Shown: in pieces, positions 1 through 5,905 of the stretch
Position numbering within the stretch: the first letter of the stretch is position 1
Layout: each line of letters starts with the position of its first letter
DNA from: Actinomycetota bacterium
GTDB lineage: Bacteria; Actinomycetota; Thermoleophilia; Gaiellales; Gaiellaceae
Reading direction: 5' to 3'
DNA: 6,934 nt
Assembly: GCA_005883245.1 (NCBI GenBank)
Contig: VAXT01000037.1
Location: forward strand, 1-6,934
Position numbers and translations under genes: made by a program
Notes under the pieces: generated by a model
What the model was told of the DNA's origin: nothing
The model's database searches: none
The model's input: the letters and a program-made list of their open reading frames with translations, nothing else

Positions 1-254
1 CGGCGCTCGTCGTGCTCCTCGCGGCCATCTCGCTGCACCGGATCGCGCTCGGCCTCGGCCTGATCGTCGCCTTCAGCGCCGGGCTCGCGCTCTCGATCAC
101 GGGAATCGGGCTAGCCGCGATCCTCGCCAAGCGCACGTTCCGCCGCTTCGAGCTCCAGGGACGCCTGATCGGCCTGCTCCCCGCGCTCAGCGCCCTCGTC
201 ATCGTCATCGCCGGCGCGGCCATGACCGTGCGGGCCATCCCGAAAGTGAGCTGA
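1..254 (+). CDS. NicO-family nickel/cobalt transporter, C-terminal part (5' end outside window)
   Basis: This is the C-terminal part of a polytopic membrane protein. The frame is open from the first full codon at base 3 and stops with TGA at 252-254; the GTG at 12 is an internal valine, not a start. About 83 residues are visible. They form a hydrophobic helix, then a helix rich in Gly/Ala/Thr (ending ...SITGIGLAAILA), a short basic loop (KRTFRRFELQGR), a last helix (LLPALSALVIVIAGAAMTV) and a short tail. This pattern matches the end of actinobacterial NicO/RcnA-like Ni2+/Co2+ transporters. The assignment rests on remembered family appearance and on the next gene being another Ni/Co-transporter-like protein. 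The histidine motifs that would prove it lie upstream of the window. Direction of transport (uptake or efflux) cannot be read from this piece. TGAGATG spacing to the next gene implies one operon and coupled translation. Confidence 0.7.
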   Translation, partial: ALVVLLAAISLHRIALGLGLIVAFSAGLALSITGIGLAAILAKRTFRRFELQGRLIGLLPALSALVIVIAGAAMTVRAIPKVS

Positions 255-255
255 G

Positions 256-978
256 ATGTTCGGACTCGACGACTACCTCACGTCGTTCTCGGACGGCACG
301 ACGCTCGTGCTCGTGATCGCCGTCGCGATCCTGCTCGGCCTCCGCCACGCCACCGATCCCGACCATCTCGCCGCTGTGACGACGCTTCTCGCCTCCACCG
401 AGCGCCGCGCGCGAGACGCAGCCACCCTCGGCGCCGCCTGGGGGGCCGGACACGCGCTGACCCTTTTCACCGTCGGAGTGCCGATCGTCCTCTACCGCGC
501 GTACCTCCCCGAAACGGTGCAGCGCGGCGCCGAGACCGCGATCGGGTTCCTGATCGCCGGCCTCGCCGTCTGGCTGCTCGTGCGCTGGCGCCGCGGAGCC
601 TTCCACACGCATGCCCACTCGCACACAGACCACTCACACGCGCACCTGCACTCGCACTCGACCGACCCGCACGAGCACCCGCGCACCAGGACTCCGCTCG
701 GCGCCTTCGCCGTCGGGCTCCTGCACGGAATCGGCGGGAGCGCCGGGGTCGGCATCCTCCTCGTCAGCACGATCGACGGGACTGCCCTCGCGATCGGCGC
801 GCTCGGGATCCTCGCCGCGTTCACCGCAGTCTCGATGACGCTGCTGACGACCGGCGTGGGCCTCACGCTCGCCGGTCGCTCGATCGGCCGCCTCGCCCCC
901 GCGCTCGGCGCCGCGAGCCTGACGTTCGGTCTGTGCTACGCGCTGGGAGCCCAGAATCTGCTGCCGTACTATTTCTAG
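256..978 (+). CDS. Nickel/cobalt transporter-like membrane protein with His-rich loop (NicO/NiCoT superfamily)
   Basis: A 240-residue inner-membrane protein. An early helix carries RHATDPDH (residues 30-37), close to the RHAxDADH metal-recognition motif of NiCoT permeases. A second conserved helix has GAGHALTLFTVG (about 63-74), like the GH motif of that family. After a helix at about 93-110 comes a cytoplasmic-type loop, 117-141, with 11 histidines in 25 residues. Three further helices follow, the first starting GLLHGIGGSAGVG (154-166). Proteins of this type move Ni2+ or Co2+ across the membrane; the His-rich loop probably binds or buffers the metal. It is shorter than classical NiCoT permeases (about 330 or more residues), so it is closer to the compact NicO/UreH-like members. 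A GTGAG stretch about 5 bases upstream can serve as ribosome binding site. It follows the preceding transporter gene by one base. Substrate and direction are inferred, not shown. Confidence 0.8.
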   Translation: MFGLDDYLTSFSDGTTLVLVIAVAILLGLRHATDPDHLAAVTTLLASTERRARDAATLGAAWGAGHALTLFTVGVPIVLYRAYLPETVQRGAETAIGFLIAGLAVWLLVRWRRGAFHTHAHSHTDHSHAHLHSHSTDPHEHPRTRTPLGAFAVGLLHGIGGSAGVGILLVSTIDGTALAIGALGILAAFTAVSMTLLTTGVGLTLAGRSIGRLAPALGAASLTFGLCYALGAQNLLPYYF

Positions 979-981
979 CTC

Positions 982-1008
982 GAACCGGATCGGCGCCAAG
1001 GGCGAATA
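982..1008 (+). promoter_or_regulatory. Candidate ECF-type promoter before the anti-sigma/sigma pair
   Basis: In the short gap before the anti-sigma gene there is GAACC at 982-986, a 16-base spacer and CGAAT(A) at 1003-1008. GAAC-type -35 elements are typical of ECF sigma factors, and CGAAT resembles the -10 element I recall for SigK-type factors. If it is real, the pair would be autoregulated. The start point would lie only a few bases before the ATG at 1022, leaving a very short leader around the GAGG at 1013-1016. This is a pattern match only. Confidence 0.25.
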
Positions 1009-1021
1009 AGACGAGGCCCAG

Positions 1022-1726
1022 ATGAGCAGCGACCCACACGATCTCCTCGCCGCGTACGCGCTCGACGCGCTGGATGACGACGAGCGCGAGCGCTTCGAGG
1101 GGCATCTCGCGGACTGCGAGGAGTGCACCGAGCAGCTCGCCGTGCTCCGTGAGCCGGTCGCGGCTCTGGCGTACGCGGCCGAAGGGCCTGTCCCTCGTAA
1201 CGAGCTGCGCAACCGGATCATCGAGGGCGCGCGGGCCGAACCGCGTGCGGCGGTGATCAAGTTGCCACGACGGAACTGGGCGCTCGGCGCGGTCGCCGGC
1301 GTCGCAGCCGCGGCGGCTGCTCTCGCGATCGGCCTCGGCCTCTGGGCGAACTCGCTGTCGAGCTCGCTCGACCGAGAGCGGAGCGCGAACGCGTCGTACA
1401 GGCAGGCCGCGGAGCTTCTCACCGGGAAGGCGACCGCCAGGCCGCTCGTCGGCGCGAAAGGATCGCTGCTCGTCGCGCAGAACGGGCGCGCGGCGCTCGT
1501 CGTCTGCGGGCTCTCCGGAGCACCGAGCGCGAAAACCTACGAGGCGTGGGTGATCAGCGGAAAGCCTCCTGAGCCCGCGGGCCTCTTCCGCGGCGGAGAC
1601 GGCTGCAGCCCGGTTCTCCTCACCCGGCCCGTCCCCGGCAACGCGACGGTCGCGGTCACGCTCGAGCGGGCCGGCGGAAGGGCGGCGCCGACGCTGCCAA
1701 TCCTCTTCAGGGCGGAAGCGACCTGA
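1022..1726 (+). CDS. Membrane anti-sigma factor, RskA-like, with N-terminal zinc-binding anti-sigma domain
   Basis: A 234-residue single-span membrane protein expected to sequester an ECF sigma factor. The N-terminal cytoplasmic part (1-80) begins with a helix typical of anti-sigma domains (LLAAYALDALDDDER) and carries the zinc motif HxxxCxxC at H28, C32 and C35. A basic stop (KLPRRNW, 80-86) precedes one hydrophobic, alanine-rich span at about 87-108. The outer region (about 111-234) holds a heptad-like stretch and then the RskA-type beta domain, recognisable by YEAWVI (173-178) and GLFRGGDG. Two cysteines outside the membrane, C162 and C195, could form a disulfide. ATG at 1022 is chosen because GAGG lies 5 bases upstream and the zinc domain starts right after it. 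The sigma gene follows directly, so the pair is probably co-transcribed. The inducing signal and cleavage enzyme are unknown. Confidence 0.9.
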   Translation: MSSDPHDLLAAYALDALDDDERERFEGHLADCEECTEQLAVLREPVAALAYAAEGPVPRNELRNRIIEGARAEPRAAVIKLPRRNWALGAVAGVAAAAAALAIGLGLWANSLSSSLDRERSANASYRQAAELLTGKATARPLVGAKGSLLVAQNGRAALVVCGLSGAPSAKTYEAWVISGKPPEPAGLFRGGDGCSPVLLTRPVPGNATVAVTLERAGGRAAPTLPILFRAEAT

Positions 1727-1799
1727 CGTGTCCGCCGCCGCTCAGAGCCCGATCGCCATCTCCGTGGTGGGCCTCCGCGCCCCCTGGAACGAGGTGCCG

Positions 1800-2366
1800 A
1801 TGAGCCGGGAAGCGCCACAGCGCACGGACGAGGAGCTCGTCGAGGCCGTCGCGCAAGCCGACGAGGACGCGCTCGGACAGCTCTACGACCGGTTCGGCAA
1901 GGTCGCCTACGGCCTCGCGTACAAGATCCTCCAGGACGCTGCCCTCGCCGAGGACGCCGTCCAGGAGGCGTTCCTCCAGATCTGGCGCGGCGCAGGCTCG
2001 TACCGACGCGAGCGCGCGAAGGCGAGCACGTGGCTGCTCACGTTCGTGCACCGGCGCGCCGTCGACCTCGTTCGCCGCGAGCAGGCACGTCGCACGTCGC
2101 CTGCCGTCAGCGAGCCGCAGGGCTCCGGCCCGGGCGCCGACGAAGCGGTCGTCGCGCGCTCACGCCGCGAGATCGTGCAGGACGCCCTGCGCCGCCTGCC
2201 CGCCGAGCAGCGCGAGCCGATCGAGCTCGCCTATTACGCGGGCCTGACCCAGTCCGAGCTCGCCGAACGGCTCGACCAGCCGCTGGGGACGATCAAGAGC
2301 CGCATGTTCACTGGCCTCCAGCGCCTGCGCGTGCTGCTCGCCGAGGCGGGGTACGGGAGCGCGTAG
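1800..2366 (+). CDS. ECF (sigma-70 family) RNA polymerase sigma factor, SigK-like
   Basis: A 188-residue sigma factor of the two-domain ECF class. Sigma region 2 covers about residues 25-95, with AEDAVQEAFLQIWRGAGSY (50-68) as the -10-binding signature. After a variable linker (98-120), sigma region 4 covers about 123-180, with the helix-turn-helix LTQSELAERL...GTIKSRMFTGLQRLR (149-177) that reads the -35 element. Its partner is most likely the anti-sigma factor encoded just upstream. ATG at 1800 is preferred: GAGG sits 5 bases upstream and homology begins here. An in-frame GTG at 1728, one base after the anti-sigma stop, would add 24 residues with no sigma character; tight spacing keeps that start possible. 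The protein contains no cysteine, so it cannot use the disulfide switch described for mycobacterial SigK. Exact ECF subgroup was not determined. Confidence 0.9.
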   Translation: MSREAPQRTDEELVEAVAQADEDALGQLYDRFGKVAYGLAYKILQDAALAEDAVQEAFLQIWRGAGSYRRERAKASTWLLTFVHRRAVDLVRREQARRTSPAVSEPQGSGPGADEAVVARSRREIVQDALRRLPAEQREPIELAYYAGLTQSELAERLDQPLGTIKSRMFTGLQRLRVLLAEAGYGSA

Positions 2367-2379
2367 CATCCGACCTCGC

Positions 2380-3324
2380 ATGGTCGAGGTCGCTCAGCAC
2401 CTCAAGGGACGGGACTTCGTCCGCATCGGCACCTGGAACTCCGAGGAGCTGAAGGCCGCCCTCGATCTCGCGGACGAGCTCAAGGAGCTCCGCAAGCGGC
2501 GCGAGCCGCACGAGCTCCTCCCCGGCCGCACGCTCGGCATGATCTTCCAGAAGCCGTCGACGCGCACCCGTGTCTCGTTCGAGGTCGGCATCCTCGAGCT
2601 CGGCGGCTACGGGCTCTACCTGTCGGCCGGCGACCTTCAGCTCGGGCGCGGCGAGACGATCAAGGACACGGCGCACGTGCTGGAGCGCTACCTGGACGCG
2701 GTCATGATCCGCACGTTCGCCCAGGACGACGTCGAGCAGCTCGCCGAGCACGCCGAGATCCCGGTGATCAACGGGCTGACGGACTACGCGCATCCGTGCC
2801 AGGCGCTCGGCGACCTGATGACGATTCGCGAACGGCTCGGGAGGCTGTCCGGAGCCCGGCTGGCGTACCTCGGAGACGGGAACAACGTGTGCGTGTCGCT
2901 GATGGTCGGCGCAGCCCGGTTCGGCATGCGGTTCGTGGCCGCGACGCCCGAGGGCTACGAGCCCGACGCGAACGCGGTCATGGCCGCGCGGCGGGCCGCG
3001 GTGCAGATGGGCGGCACCGTCGAGCTCACCCGCGACGCAGGCGAGGCCGCGCGCGAGGCAGACGTGCTCTACACGGACGTCTGGACGAGCATGGGCCAGG
3101 AAGAGGAGTCCGAGCAACGGCGCAAGGACCTCGCGGGCTTCCACATCGACGACGAGCTGCTCTCGCACGCAAGCCCGGACGCGATCGTGCTCCACTGCCT
3201 GCCGGCCCACTACGGCGAGGAGATCACCGAAGAGGTCCTGTACGGGCCGCAATCGGCCGTCTGGGACCAGGCCGAGAACCGGCTGCACGCACAAAAGGCC
3301 CTGCTCGCGCTGATCGTCTCCTAG
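2380..3324 (+). CDS. argF: Ornithine carbamoyltransferase
   Basis: A 314-residue cytoplasmic enzyme of arginine synthesis that joins carbamoyl phosphate and L-ornithine to give L-citrulline and phosphate. All family signatures are present in order: STRTR (60-64) for carbamoyl phosphate, HPCQ (138-141), GDGNN (165-169), the ornithine loop DVWTSMG (233-239) and HCLPAH (272-277) with the catalytic cysteine C273. The SMG loop separates it from aspartate carbamoyltransferase. Length is normal for the family. A catabolic role (arcB) cannot be excluded by sequence alone, but no arginine deiminase or carbamate kinase gene is nearby. No other arg gene is visible either. The ATG at 2380 lacks a clear ribosome binding site; it lies 13 bp after the sigma stop, so translation may depend on the upstream gene. 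The TAG stop touches the next start. Confidence 0.95.
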   Translation: MVEVAQHLKGRDFVRIGTWNSEELKAALDLADELKELRKRREPHELLPGRTLGMIFQKPSTRTRVSFEVGILELGGYGLYLSAGDLQLGRGETIKDTAHVLERYLDAVMIRTFAQDDVEQLAEHAEIPVINGLTDYAHPCQALGDLMTIRERLGRLSGARLAYLGDGNNVCVSLMVGAARFGMRFVAATPEGYEPDANAVMAARRAAVQMGGTVELTRDAGEAAREADVLYTDVWTSMGQEEESEQRRKDLAGFHIDDELLSHASPDAIVLHCLPAHYGEEITEEVLYGPQSAVWDQAENRLHAQKALLALIVS

Positions 3325-4014
3325 TTGTTCCCGCTCAAGGACAACGTCCCGACGCGGGGGTTCCCGGTCGTCACGGTTGCGCTGATCGCGACCAACTTCG
3401 CGGTCTGGGTCTTCTACCAGCTGCCGCATCTGAACCGATCGGTCGTCGAGTACGCCTACCAACCCTGCGAGGTGGCCTCGTCGTGTCCGCCGGGCACCGC
3501 GGTCGGGCACGGCTGGTTCGTGACCGCGTTCACCTCGATGTTCATGCACGGGAGCTGGCTGCACATCATCGGCAACATGCTCTTCCTCTGGATCTTCGGC
3601 AACAACGTCGAGGACGCGATGGGCAGGGCCCGTTTCCTCGTCTTCTACCTCCTCGCGGGCTTGATCGCGATCGCCGCCCAGACCGTCGTCACGCTCGCCG
3701 TTGGGACGAACGTCGACGCGGCCGTCCCGACCCTCGGGGCGAGCGGCGCCGTCTCCGGCGTGCTCGGCGCCTACCTCGTGCTCCTGCCCACGGCGAGCGT
3801 GCTGACGCTGATTTTCTTCTTCATCCTCGAGGTGCCCGCGTTCCTGTTCCTCGGCTTCTGGTTCGGCTTCCAGCTCTGGGAGGGCGGCTTCTCGATCGTC
3901 CAGCCGCAGGCCGGAGGCGGCGTCGCCTTCTTCGCGCACATCGGCGGCTTCGCGTTCGGCGTTCTGACGGTGCGCTTGTTCATGATCAGGCCGCCACTGC
4001 GACCGAGGTACTGA
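3325..4014 (+). CDS. Rhomboid-family intramembrane serine protease
   Basis: A 229-residue polytopic membrane protease that cuts transmembrane segments of substrate proteins. The N-terminus FPLKDNVPTRGFPVVTVALI (2-21) is the usual start of bacterial rhomboids and leads into the first helix. The L1 loop carries C48 and C54. HGSWLHIIGNM (75-85) supplies the conserved H80 and N84 of the second core helix. The catalytic serine S140 lies in GASGAVSG (138-145), and the catalytic histidine H205 lies in AHIGGF (204-209). Six helices fit: about 13-31, 78-95, 103-125, 140-157, 159-182 and 200-220. The start must be TTG at 3325, because family homology begins at the second codon and no in-frame ATG occurs until residue 72. 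There is no Shine-Dalgarno sequence, and the codon directly follows the argF stop in the same frame. Substrate unknown. Confidence 0.93.
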   Translation: MFPLKDNVPTRGFPVVTVALIATNFAVWVFYQLPHLNRSVVEYAYQPCEVASSCPPGTAVGHGWFVTAFTSMFMHGSWLHIIGNMLFLWIFGNNVEDAMGRARFLVFYLLAGLIAIAAQTVVTLAVGTNVDAAVPTLGASGAVSGVLGAYLVLLPTASVLTLIFFFILEVPAFLFLGFWFGFQLWEGGFSIVQPQAGGGVAFFAHIGGFAFGVLTVRLFMIRPPLRPRY

Positions 4015-4346
4015 TGACCGACGAGGAATTCGAGGAGCACGTACGCGCGGCGCTGGACTCGCTACCGGACGACATCGCCGGGAGCCTCGAGAACGTCGCG
4101 GTCGTGGTCGAGGAGGAGAGCGCGGAGAGCTCGGCGATCCTGGGAAGCTTCATCGGGTATCCGCGCGGGTTGGGGACGCCGTCCGGGGCGCTGCCGGCCA
4201 AGGTCGTCGTCTATCGCCGGCCGCTCCTGGCCTCGTTCCCCGAGCCGGCCGAGCTTGAGCGCCAGATCCGGATTACCGTCCTCCACGAGGTCGCCCACTA
4301 CTTCGGGATCGACGAGGCGCGAATCGACGAGCTCGGGTACGGGTAA
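4014..4346 (+). CDS. Small zinc metallopeptidase (PF06262/Zincin_1 type, HExxHxxGxxD)
   Basis: A 110-residue soluble protein with the motif HEVAHYFGID at 91-100. H91 and H95 are metal ligands, E92 is the general base, and D100 sits where the family keeps the third ligand. The N-terminal part is acidic (MTDEEFEEHV...), followed by a strand-rich middle (VAVVVEEE, AKVVVYRRPL) that fits the very small zincin fold formerly called DUF1025. Such proteins are common in actinobacteria; their substrates are not known, so protease activity is inferred from the motif. The ATG overlaps the rhomboid stop (ATGA at 4014-4017), and GAGG at 4005-4008 lies 5 bases upstream. That makes the start firm and implies coupled translation. 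The reading frame is open far upstream to 2796, but that part is only the out-of-frame shadow of argF and the rhomboid gene. Confidence 0.88.
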   Translation: MTDEEFEEHVRAALDSLPDDIAGSLENVAVVVEEESAESSAILGSFIGYPRGLGTPSGALPAKVVVYRRPLLASFPEPAELERQIRITVLHEVAHYFGIDEARIDELGYG

Positions 4347-4435
4347 TGGACTTCGCCCTCAACACCGTCGCGGTGATCGCGGGAATCGTCGGCGCGATTG
4401 TGATCGTTTTCTTCTTCCTGGGTACACGGGATTAG
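4346..4435 (+). CDS. 29-residue single-span membrane peptide
   Basis: A very short gene, ATG at 4346 and TAG at 4433-4435. It encodes MDFALNTV, then a continuous hydrophobic run (AVIAGIVGAIVIVFFFLG, about 8-25) and the tail TRD. The N-terminus is acidic to neutral and the C-terminal tail carries one arginine, so orientation is not obvious. The start overlaps the preceding stop as TAATG, the usual sign of translational coupling in this run of genes. The hydrophobic run is unlikely to arise by chance right at that junction. I do not recognise a family. Possible roles are a small membrane partner of the neighbouring rhomboid or metallopeptidase, or a general small membrane peptide. No terminator is seen between it and the next gene. 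Confidence 0.55.
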   Translation: MDFALNTVAVIAGIVGAIVIVFFFLGTRD

Positions 4436-4465
4436 TGAGCACTAGCTCTTCGTTTTACTAGTCAT

Positions 4466-4708
4466 ATGAACACCCTGGATGACATCAGGCTCGAGATCGA
4501 GCGCGCCACGGAGCGGCGCGCCGAGCTGCTGCACGTTCTCGCCGAAGGCCACGACGACAACGTCGCGGCCGAGCATGCCGAGCTCGAGGAGCAGATCGCG
4601 CGCCTCTGGGACGAATACCGAGAGGCGAAGGTGCGGGGCCGTTTCGGCGACCGCGACGCGATCATCAAGCGCGCAAGGCTCGAAGAGCGCCTCGAACGAG
4701 CCGCGTAA
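4466..4708 (+). CDS. 80-residue charged helical protein, function unknown
   Basis: A small soluble protein made almost wholly of charged and alanine/leucine residues, with long predicted helices at about 3-26 and 32-78. A histidine/aspartate break (EGHDDN, 27-32) separates them. The second helix contains LEEQIARLWDEYREAKVR, with heptad-like spacing of hydrophobic residues, so a helical hairpin or coiled coil is likely. It is encoded with the same strong GC bias at third codon positions as the neighbours, which supports it as a real gene. The ATG at 4466 follows a 30 bp AT-richer gap with no clear ribosome binding site. Shape and size recall small actinobacterial proteins of unknown function; I cannot name the family. 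It ends the same-strand run, since a strong hairpin and a convergent gene follow. Confidence 0.7.
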   Translation: MNTLDDIRLEIERATERRAELLHVLAEGHDDNVAAEHAELEEQIARLWDEYREAKVRGRFGDRDAIIKRARLEERLERAA

Positions 4709-4726
4709 GCCGTTTCTCCTGACCCG

Positions 4727-4767
4727 ACGCCCCGGAGCCGCATCGACCCACAGCGGCGCCGGGGCGT
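4727..4767. terminator. Strong hairpin between convergent genes, probable bidirectional terminator
   Basis: Arms 4727-4741 and 4753-4767 pair over 14 of 15 positions (9 bp, one A/G mismatch, 5 bp) around an 11-base loop at 4742-4752. It starts 18 bp after the stop of the 80-residue gene and ends 4 bp before the stop of the minus-strand 40-residue gene, so it could end both transcripts. No T-tract follows on either strand. Such U-less stem-loops are often seen at gene ends in high-GC actinobacteria, but termination efficiency is unknown. Confidence 0.65.
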
Positions 4768-4771
4768 TCGG

Positions 4772-4894
4772 TCAATGCTTGCGCTGCGCGCGGGGCCACC
4801 CGCCACGCTCGTCCCAGCGCCGGGAATCGGCGCCGTAGAGCAGCGCGAGAGGGCCGACCGCGAGCACGAAAACCAGTACGAACAACGCTCCCAT
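4772..4894 (-). CDS. 40-residue single-span membrane protein
   Basis: On the minus strand, ATG at 4894-4892 leads to a TGA at 4774-4772. The product starts MGALFVLVFVLAVGPLALLY, a clean membrane helix with a central glycine-proline (residues 2-20). GADSRRWDERGGW follows, then a basic tail (PRAQRKH). The form 'short helix ending in GPLALLYGADSR plus charged tail' is one I associate with small conserved actinobacterial membrane proteins, though no function is known to me. Third codon positions are strongly GC, and the gene is framed by a terminator-like hairpin downstream and a divergent LysR gene upstream, so it fits a real transcription unit. The ribosome binding site is weak. By the usual LysR logic it is the best visible candidate target of the neighbouring regulator. 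Confidence 0.65.
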   Translation of the reverse strand: MGALFVLVFVLAVGPLALLYGADSRRWDERGGWPRAQRKH

Positions 4895-4919
4895 AGCCAC
4901 ACTGTGCCAGTTCCATCTT

Positions 4920-4942
4920 GATAAGCACAAATCCAGCTATCG
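4920..4942. promoter_or_regulatory. Candidate LysR operator between divergent genes
   Basis: The 51 bp between the minus-strand 40-residue gene and the LysR start is AT-richer than its surroundings and contains an imperfect inverted repeat: GATAAGC at 4920-4926 and GCTATC at 4936-4941, separated by nine bases, matching except for one extra base. LysR proteins bind such interrupted dyads in divergent control regions, although the classic T-N11-A spacing is not exact here. A TTGATA at 4918-4923 resembles a -35 box for the LysR gene, but no good -10 follows at the right distance. Confidence 0.3.
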
Positions 4943-4945
4943 TTC

Positions 4946-5905
4946 ATGTTGATCATGGAACTCGATCGTTGGCTCGGCATCGAATTACGGCACCTGGCCG
5001 CGCTCAAGGCGGTCGCTGAAGAGGGCAGCTTCCGCGGCGCCGCGACGCGCCTCGGCTACACGCAGTCGGCGATCTCGCAACAGATCGCAACCCTCGAGCG
5101 GCTCGTCGGGGCCAAGCTGCTGGAACGGCCGGGCGGCCCGCGCGCGGTGTCGCTGACGGAGGCCGGCCGGCTCGTTCTGCGCCACGCCGAGGTGATCACA
5201 GCGCAGCTCAAGGCGGCCGAGGCCGACGTCGCAGCGATCGCCGAGGGCGGAGCCGGAAGGCTTCGCGTGGGCACCTTCCAGAGCGCAGGAGCCCGGATCG
5301 TGCCCTCGCTCCTTCACCGCTTCACGGCCGCTTGGCCGGGAGTCGAGGTTCAGCTCGAGGAGTCGGCCTCGGATCCCGTCCTGCTGAGCGCCGTCGAGCG
5401 CGGCGACCTCGACCTCACCTTCGCGATGCCCCCGCTGCGCGAGGGTCCGTTCGAGATGGTCGAGCTGATGCGTGACCCGTGGGTCCTCCTCGTCCCGCGC
5501 GACTCCGAGCTCGCGACGCGGGCCGACCCTCTGACTCTGCGGGAAGTCGCCGGCCTGCCCCTGATCGCGCCGCGCCTGTGCGCGAGCCTCGAGCAGATTC
5601 ACGCGCACTTCCGAGCCCGCGGGCTCGAGCCGAACTACGTCTACCACCTGGACGAGAACAACATCGTCCACGGCATGGTCGCCGCCGGCGCAGGATTCGC
5701 GCTGATCCCGAAGCTGGCGGTCGACCCGAACGACGAACGCGTCGTCGAGCTCACGCTCGGCCCCAGGGTGCCGCCGCGAGTGATCGCGCTGGCGTGGCAT
5801 CGCGACCGGTACCGGCTGCCGGCGGCCGAGGCCTTCGTCGAGCTGGCGCAAGGGCTGTGCGTCGAGCTCGAGCAGAGCGTGGAGCCGGTCGCGGCCCTGG
5901 GTTGA
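4946..5905 (+). CDS. LysR-family transcriptional regulator
   Basis: A 319-residue DNA-binding regulator. The winged helix-turn-helix occupies about residues 13-72, with AAVAEEGSFRGAATRLGYTQSAISQQI-like features: GSFRGAATRLGYTQ (27-40) and SAISQQIATLERLVGAKLLER (41-61) are the typical turn and recognition helix. A linker helix (about 73-98) supports dimerisation. The effector-binding domain runs from about 102 (GRLRVGTFQSAGARIVPSLL) to about 300, with the two-lobed periplasmic-binding-protein fold. Length is normal. ATG at 4946 or the in-frame ATG at 4955 could be the start; neither has a clear ribosome binding site, and the difference is only three residues. It is divergent from the 40-residue membrane gene and followed by tRNA-Ala. 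The inducer cannot be read from the sequence. Confidence 0.93.
   Translation: MLIMELDRWLGIELRHLAALKAVAEEGSFRGAATRLGYTQSAISQQIATLERLVGAKLLERPGGPRAVSLTEAGRLVLRHAEVITAQLKAAEADVAAIAEGGAGRLRVGTFQSAGARIVPSLLHRFTAAWPGVEVQLEESASDPVLLSAVERGDLDLTFAMPPLREGPFEMVELMRDPWVLLVPRDSELATRADPLTLREVAGLPLIAPRLCASLEQIHAHFRARGLEPNYVYHLDENNIVHGMVAAGAGFALIPKLAVDPNDERVVELTLGPRVPPRVIALAWHRDRYRLPAAEAFVELAQGLCVELEQSVEPVAALG

Noticed and set aside
205..633. Minus-strand frames opposite the transporter
   Set aside because: They overlap a gene with clear membrane helices and metal motifs; their products have no hydrophobic or motif pattern.
634..1422. A 262-codon minus-strand frame across the transporter and anti-sigma genes
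   Set aside because: It spans two good plus-strand genes and their gap; Ser/Arg/Ala-rich with no recognisable domain.
1728..1799. GTG start for the sigma factor giving 24 extra residues
   Set aside because: Kept only as an alternative. The added residues do not look like sigma sequence, and the ATG at 1800 has a better-placed GAGG.
2308..3939. A 543-codon open frame on the minus strand
   Set aside because: It lies opposite argF and the rhomboid gene, both of which have all family motifs. The product is Arg/Glu/Asp/His-rich noise caused by GC-biased codons on the other strand.
2796..4013. Long open frame upstream of and in frame with the metallopeptidase, suggesting a 516-residue fusion
   Set aside because: The upstream part is Arg/Gly-rich shadow translation of argF and the rhomboid gene. 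Homology starts at the ATG at 4014, which has its own ribosome binding site.
4985..5851. A 288-codon minus-strand frame opposite the LysR gene
   Set aside because: The plus-strand LysR product has full helix-turn-helix and effector domains; the reverse product is charged noise.
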